Positions 8,494-12,166 of a stretch of 12,166 bases of DNA are shown here, piece after piece; positions within the stretch are counted from its first letter, which is position 1, and each line of letters opens with the position of its first letter. The notes beneath the pieces were generated by a model that did no database searches, had not been told where the DNA came from, and saw only the letters and a list, made by a program, of their open reading frames with translations. This DNA is from Halomonas halophila (GTDB lineage: Bacteria; Pseudomonadota; Gammaproteobacteria; Pseudomonadales; Halomonadaceae), in assembly GCA_002433675.1 (NCBI GenBank), contig DJIP01000284.1, positions 1 to 12,166 of the forward strand. Direction: 5' to 3'. The translations under genes and the position numbers were made by a program.

Positions 8494-9809
8494 TGACGAC
8501 CAACAACTTTCATCGCCGCGACGACGCCTACACCGCGCCCCAGAGCCGCTTTCCGATGCGCGAACTCAGCCTCTTGGTGGTCCTCGCCGTCGCCGTCGGC
8601 GCGGTCTACCTGGCCATGGGCTCGGCCTATTCGACACGCATGCTGGTGGAAGCCAGCTGCTACGCCATCCTGGCCCTGGGCTTGACCATCCAGTGGGGCT
8701 ACGCCGGCCAGTTCAACGCAGGCGTCATGGGCTTCGTCGCCCTCGGCGGCTTCTGCGCCATGACCTTCAGTGTGCCGGTCAATCCGGCCTTCTGGGATAG
8801 CCCGCTGCCCGGCGAACTGGCCAAGGTGCTGGGGTACCTGGCCGTCGGTATCGCGCTGGTATTCGCGCTGTCGCGCATGACTCGCCTGGGCGTGCCGTCC
8901 TGGCTGCGCACCCTGATCACCGTGGTGGTCGGCCTTGTCGTCTATATGGTGGTGATCAGTGAACTGCGTGAGGTCACCGACGCCATCGAAAACCAGATGG
9001 GCTTCATCGGTGGGTTCGGCCTGCCGGTGTGGGTCGGCTGGGTGGTCGGCGGAGCTCTGGCCGGCGGTATCGGCTACTTTATCGGCCACGTCTGCCTGGG
9101 GCTTCGCAGCGACTATCTGGCCATCGCCACCCTGGGCATCGCCGAGATCATCAAGGCCTTTCTCAAGAACTCCGACTGGCTGACCCGTGGCACCGCCACC
9201 GTGTCGCCACTGCCGTGGCCGGTACCCGATCCCGGCGAGGTCGGCTTCACCCTGGCGCGGGCGCTCTATCTGTCGGTGACGGCGGTGATGATCCTGGGCA
9301 TCTTCTTTTTGCTCAACCGAGCCTACAACGCCCCCTGGGGCCGCATGATCCGGGCGATTCGCGACAACGAGGTGTCGTCTGCCGCCATGGGCAAGGACAT
9401 CAATCGCCGCCGGCTCGAGATCTTCGTGCTGGGCTGCGTGCTGATGGGCCTCGGGGGCGCGGCACTCGGCAGCTTCAACAGCATCTTCGACCCCAACGGC
9501 TACCTCCCGCTCAACCACACCTTCCTGGTGCTGGTGATGGTCATCCTGGGCGGGCCGGGCAACAACCTCGGCACCCTGTTCGGCGCGGTGGCGGTGTACA
9601 TCATTTGGATCATGTCAGAGCCGCTGGCGCTCTACGTGATGGAGTTGATCGCCCACTTCGGCCAGGCCAGCTTCGGCTGGGAGCTACCCAGCAACCTGGA
9701 AAGCCGAGCCCTGCAGGCAAGGGTATTCGTCATCGGGCTGTTGATCACGGTGGTGCTGCGCGTCGCCCCCAAGGGACTGCTGCCGGAGAAGGTCAAGCAC
9801 CATGACTGA
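8493..9809 (+). CDS. livM: Branched-chain amino-acid ABC transporter permease, LivM type
   Basis: This is the partner permease of LivH. The product is 438 residues, close to E. coli LivM (about 425), with a polar N-terminal tail of some 25 residues before the first membrane segment. LivM marks are GYAGQFNAGVMGF near residue 70, LRSDYLAIATLGIAEI after the middle helices, the coupling loop APWGRMIRAIRDNEV to NRRRLE (about 279-305) and GGPGNNLGTLFGAV (about 353-366). It ends with the basic PKGLLPEKVKHHD tail. The ATG at 8493 shares its A with the livH stop codon; an in-frame ATG at 8454 lies within livH and is disfavoured. It is the last plus-strand gene of the cluster, followed by three hairpins, the last of them a terminator. 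Confidence 0.93.
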   Translation: MTTNNFHRRDDAYTAPQSRFPMRELSLLVVLAVAVGAVYLAMGSAYSTRMLVEASCYAILALGLTIQWGYAGQFNAGVMGFVALGGFCAMTFSVPVNPAFWDSPLPGELAKVLGYLAVGIALVFALSRMTRLGVPSWLRTLITVVVGLVVYMVVISELREVTDAIENQMGFIGGFGLPVWVGWVVGGALAGGIGYFIGHVCLGLRSDYLAIATLGIAEIIKAFLKNSDWLTRGTATVSPLPWPVPDPGEVGFTLARALYLSVTAVMILGIFFLLNRAYNAPWGRMIRAIRDNEVSSAAMGKDINRRRLEIFVLGCVLMGLGGAALGSFNSIFDPNGYLPLNHTFLVLVMVILGGPGNNLGTLFGAVAVYIIWIMSEPLALYVMELIAHFGQASFGWELPSNLESRALQARVFVIGLLITVVLRVAPKGLLPEKVKHHD

Positions 9810-9839
9810 GGCGTGTCCGACGACACCGCTACTGCGGAC

Positions 9840-9867
9840 CAGTGCCTGACGCCGGTCGTCGGCACTG
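9840..9867 (+). other. Hairpin after livM, first of three
   Basis: CAGTGCC (9840-9846) pairs with GGCACTG (9861-9867), and inside it GACG (9848-9851) pairs with CGTC (9857-9860), leaving one bulged T and a 5-base loop. The 11-base-pair stem starts 30 bases after the livM stop codon and has no T-run. It may protect the 3' end of the livHM message or be an isolated REP-like element. Confidence 0.5.
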
Positions 9868-9877
9868 ATGGTCTCAT

Positions 9878-9900
9878 CCTGGCGGCCCAGGGTCGCCAGG
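9878..9900 (+). other. Hairpin after livM, second of three
   Basis: CCTGGCG (9878-9884) pairs with CGCCAGG (9894-9900) around a 9-base loop. There is no T-run. It sits 10 bases after the first hairpin. Apart from these two structures and the terminator, the 313-base gap 9810-10122 shows only short GC dyads (for example GGGCGG 10056-10061 with CCGCCC 10068-10073) and no convincing gene. Confidence 0.4.
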
Positions 9901-9987
9901 GCCCGCCTCTCACGCCTCTTGCCCCATCACTGGCCATCTCGCACGACATCGCCAGCTCGACGCCAATGACAGGCCCCTACCAACGAT

Positions 9988-10020
9988 AAAGCCCCCAGCC
10001 AGATGGCCGGGGGCTTTCCT
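9988..10020. terminator. Bidirectional terminator between livM and the binding-protein gene
   Basis: AAAGCCCCC (9988-9996) pairs with GGGGGCTTT (10009-10017); after one A-C mismatch GCC (9998-10000) pairs with GGC (10005-10007), leaving a 4-base loop. On the plus strand the stem runs into CTTTCCTT, and on the minus strand into CTTTATCGTT. It therefore can end both the livGFHM transcript and the converging binding-protein transcript. Confidence 0.85.
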
Positions 10021-10122
10021 TGAGCGCCTCAGTTGCGAGCATTGGCGCGGTCATTGGGCGGAGGCGACCGCCCGGATGCGTTGTCGTCCTTCAACGACTC
10101 GCCTTACTTTACGTCATGGCGG

Positions 10123-11325
10123 CTATTCAACAAAGCCCTTGCCGGTAAAAGTGCCGTTTTCCACGGCCATTTCCTGTACCACACCAGGCACATCGCCGTT
10201 GTCGTCGAAGTCCTGGGTACCGGAGGCGCCTTCATAGTTGATCTCGGTCCCCGCCGCGATCAGCTCCACCGCCTTCTCCCACTCACCGGGCAGGATGACC
10301 TCACCGGGAGGCGAGGAAACGCTGCGCAGCGCCTCAGACACACCCTCGCGCTCGGCACTGCCGTTCTGCTGGATGGCCAGCCCCAGCAGGAAGGCCGCAT
10401 CGTAGGCCTGGGCGGCGAATACGGCGGTGGGGTCGATGTCGGCGTTGTTGGCAAGTTCAGTGAAGATCTCGGTGCCGGGAAGGTCCGGGCTGCCCGGACG
10501 GGTGGCGATCATGCCGTCGAGCACGTCGGCGCCGATGGCCTCGACCAGGCTGTCGCCGACCATGCCATCGGCCCCCACGTACTGGGTGAACATGCCGCTC
10601 TCGTAGGCCTGGCGCACCACCGTCTGGCCGGAGGTGTCGGCGTAGGCGAGAACCACCAGGGTCTGGGCGCCGGTGGCCGACAGGGTGCCGAGTTCGCTGC
10701 GGTAGTCGGCGCGGTTGTCCTCGTGGGCGAGGTTTTCCAGCACGCTGCCGCCACCGTCCTCGAAGGCCGAGCTGAAGGCGTCGGACAGGCCGCGTCCGTA
10801 GTCGTTGTTGACGTAGGTGACGGCGACTTCCTCGATGCCCTTGTCGATCAGCAGCTTGGCCAGCATCTCGCCCTGGAAGGCGTCGGAGGGCACGGTGCGG
10901 AACACCAGGTCATTGTCGTCGAGGTCGGTGACCGCCGGCGCCGTGGAGGCCGGGGACACCATGGTCACGCCACCCGGGATCGCTGCGTTGTTGGCCGCAG
11001 CGATGGTGGCACCGGTACACAGCGCGCCGACAATGGCAGTCACCTGCTCGGTGTTGACCATGCGGTCCGCTGCGTTGGACGCCGCCGAAGCGTCGCCGCA
11101 GGTGGTGTCGCCGGTCGGCATCACCACGTCCTGGCCGTCGAGGATGCCACCCTGGTTGTTGATATGGTCAACCGCCAGCTGGGCACCGTCGTAGATCGGC
11201 GGCGTCAGGCTCTCGATCCCCCCGGTGAAGCCGCCGAGAAACCCGATCTTGACCTCTGCGTGGGCCATGGAGCCGACCGCCAGGGTGGTTGCAGCCACCG
11301 CGGTCGCCAGTACGCGCTTTTTCAT
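10123..11325 (-). CDS. Branched-chain amino-acid ABC transporter substrate-binding protein (LivJ/LivK type)
   Basis: This periplasmic receptor captures the amino acid and delivers it to LivHM. The product has 400 residues. A signal peptide is clear: MKKR, a hydrophobic stretch and AHA followed by E at residue 24. The mature part starts VKIGFLGGFTGG and is a type 1 periplasmic-binding fold, with YDGAQLAVDHINNQGGI, then SPASTAPAVTD in the ligand cleft and FRTVPSDAFQG at the domain hinge. Cys76 and Cys103 flank the region where LivJ-type proteins hold a disulphide. It is coded opposite to livGFHM and converges on livM, which is unusual because the receptor gene normally leads the operon; this gives it its own promoter and dosage. 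The start is supported by the signal peptide, although the ribosome site is weak and the leader is CA-rich. Another hydrophobic or amide ligand is possible. Confidence 0.92.
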   Translation of the reverse strand: MKKRVLATAVAATTLAVGSMAHAEVKIGFLGGFTGGIESLTPPIYDGAQLAVDHINNQGGILDGQDVVMPTGDTTCGDASAASNAADRMVNTEQVTAIVGALCTGATIAAANNAAIPGGVTMVSPASTAPAVTDLDDNDLVFRTVPSDAFQGEMLAKLLIDKGIEEVAVTYVNNDYGRGLSDAFSSAFEDGGGSVLENLAHEDNRADYRSELGTLSATGAQTLVVLAYADTSGQTVVRQAYESGMFTQYVGADGMVGDSLVEAIGADVLDGMIATRPGSPDLPGTEIFTELANNADIDPTAVFAAQAYDAAFLLGLAIQQNGSAEREGVSEALRSVSSPPGEVILPGEWEKAVELIAAGTEINYEGASGTQDFDDNGDVPGVVQEMAVENGTFTGKGFVE

Positions 11326-11353
11326 GATTGTTGGTCTCGCTCTGGTTGTCCTG
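11326..11353 (-). promoter_or_regulatory. CA-rich leader of the binding-protein gene
   Basis: Read on the minus strand, the bases before the ATG include GGACAACCAG and GACCAACAATC, with no strong Shine-Dalgarno within 12 bases. This echoes the CA-rich leader before livG. A clear sigma-70 promoter for this gene was not found in 11354-11560; TTGAG-like sequences there lack a good -10 box. Confidence 0.3.
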
Positions 11354-11515
11354 AGATGAAGCCGGGACGAGTGCGACTAGCCGCGGCTCACCCCCTCGGT
11401 CTTCATACCTCCAATCTGGAAGGCCGACCGGGAAAACTCAAGTCCCCGCCGCCAACGCTAGCGCGGCTTGATGTGACGAGACGGGTTTCGGGACTGGCGT
11501 CTGCGGCCAGGCTTC

Positions 11516-11521
11516 TATACT
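11516..11521 (+). promoter_or_regulatory. Possible -10 box for the dienelactone-hydrolase-like gene
   Basis: TATACT differs from TATAAT at one base and lies 60 bases before the ATG at 11582. The -35 region at 16-18 bases spacing is poor (near ACTGGC), so an activator or another promoter may be needed. The 256-base divergent gap 11326-11581 otherwise shows a CGCTAGCG palindrome at 11456-11463. Confidence 0.35.
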
Positions 11522-11581
11522 CAGCACAGGCCCTGCCATGCTCGGTGGGACCAACGCCCCTCACTCGCCAAGGAGCACACC

Positions 11582-12166
11582 ATGTCTCGTTGCGCCCTGC
11601 TCGCCCCTGCCCTGATCGGCCTGGGCTCTGTTCTCGTCAGCGCCGCCGCCAGCGCCGGAGAAAACGTTGACTATCAGGTGGACGGTGAAACCTTCCAGGG
11701 CTATTTCGCCCCTGCCGCGTCCTCTTCCAAGGGCAGCGTGCTGATCATCCACGACTGGGATGGCCTCACCGACTATGAAAGAAAGCGCGCCGACATGCTC
11801 GCCGAGGCGGGCTACGACGCCTTCGCCGTGGACCTCTACGGCGCCGGCAACCGCCCCGAGGAAATCGACGCGCGCAAGGCCGAGATGGCGGTGCTCTACG
11901 ATGACCGCGAACGCATGCGCCGGTTGACCCTGGCGGGGCTGACCCAGGCCCGTGAACAGGGGGCCAGCGAAGACACCGTGGTGATGGGCTACTGCTTCGG
12001 TGGCGCCGTGGTGCTGGAGATGGCCCGTGCCAACGCAGATGATGGTGTGCGTGGCTTCGCCACCTTCCACGGTGGCCTGGACACACCGGAAGGACAGGGA
12101 TACTCCGCCGATACGCCACCGATCCTGGTCGCCCACGGCGGTGCCGACGCCTCCATCGGCATGGAC
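11582..12166 (+). CDS. Exported dienelactone-hydrolase-like alpha/beta hydrolase, 5' part
   Basis: The frame is open to the right edge and gives 195 residues without a stop. A signal peptide is visible (hydrophobic residues 5-20, likely cut after SAAASA at 25), so the enzyme should be periplasmic, whereas classical dienelactone hydrolase is cytosolic. The fold marks are VLIIHDWDGL (53-62), VDLYGAG, the nucleophile elbow GYCFGG with Cys138, and HGGAD with the probable acid Asp189. The triad histidine lies beyond the window. Where many relatives have HEW or QE, this protein has His57-Asp58, so the glutamate that normally interacts with the cysteine is shortened to aspartate. The start has AAGGAG at 11570-11575 with 6 bases of spacing. 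Family members hydrolyse dienelactones or other small esters and lactones; the substrate here is unknown. Confidence 0.87.
   Translation, partial: MSRCALLAPALIGLGSVLVSAAASAGENVDYQVDGETFQGYFAPAASSSKGSVLIIHDWDGLTDYERKRADMLAEAGYDAFAVDLYGAGNRPEEIDARKAEMAVLYDDRERMRRLTLAGLTQAREQGASEDTVVMGYCFGGAVVLEMARANADDGVRGFATFHGGLDTPEGQGYSADTPPILVAHGGADASIGMD

Noticed and set aside
8259..9518. A 419-residue minus-strand open frame across livH and livM
   Set aside because: It is antisense to permease helices and yields a His/Gln/Asp-rich sequence with no family signature.
10033..11670. A 545-residue open frame on the plus strand over the binding-protein gene
   Set aside because: It is antisense to a gene with a clear signal peptide and fold, has His/Gly/Val-rich low-complexity composition typical of antisense GC-rich DNA, and runs through the true dienelactone-hydrolase start.

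Overview
This window looks like ordinary chromosome from a GC-rich gammaproteobacterium. The TypA/BipA sequence, the strong AAGGAG ribosome sites, the codon use with many C/G third positions and the somewhat acidic proteins suggest an oceanospirillalean such as Halomonas or a relative. That taxonomic guess is inference and no database was consulted. I see no phage, insertion sequence, CRISPR, tRNA or rRNA, and no sign of recent transfer.

Layout: positions 3-311 are the 3' end of a probable family 2 glycosyltransferase. Positions 478-2304 are typA, the ribosome-associated translational GTPase, with a GTG start, a perfect TATAAT box upstream and a strong intrinsic terminator downstream that is followed by a degenerate second copy of itself. 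Positions 2513-3778 encode an exported M20 metallopeptidase of the glutamate carboxypeptidase (CPG2) type. Positions 3865-4170 encode a 101-residue protein I do not recognise. Positions 4341-5786 encode a sodium-coupled NSS/SNF-family transporter. Positions 5877-9809 are a branched-chain (hydrophobic) amino-acid ABC transporter in the order livG-livF-livH-livM. Its periplasmic binding protein (10123-11325) lies on the opposite strand and converges on livM across a bidirectional terminator. From 11582 to the right edge runs the 5' part of an exported dienelactone-hydrolase-like protein.

How the genes work together: most of the window concerns amino-acid acquisition. An exported peptidase could release glutamate or another amino acid in the periplasm, a Na+-coupled symporter could take up single amino acids, and the ATP-driven LivGFHM system fed by its own binding protein would take up branched-chain or similar amino acids. 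Only the livHM overlap and the livF-livH spacing are direct evidence of co-transcription; the functional link to the peptidase and NSS gene is inferred from proximity.

The most interesting signals are non-coding. They are a CA-rich, T-poor leader before livG with related A/C motifs before livF and the binding-protein gene (a possible site for Hfq or a small RNA), paired GACATGTC palindromes around a GC hairpin before the NSS gene, a GC-rich hairpin between livG and livF, a series of three hairpins after livM, and the duplicated terminator after typA. I found no convincing previously undescribed system.
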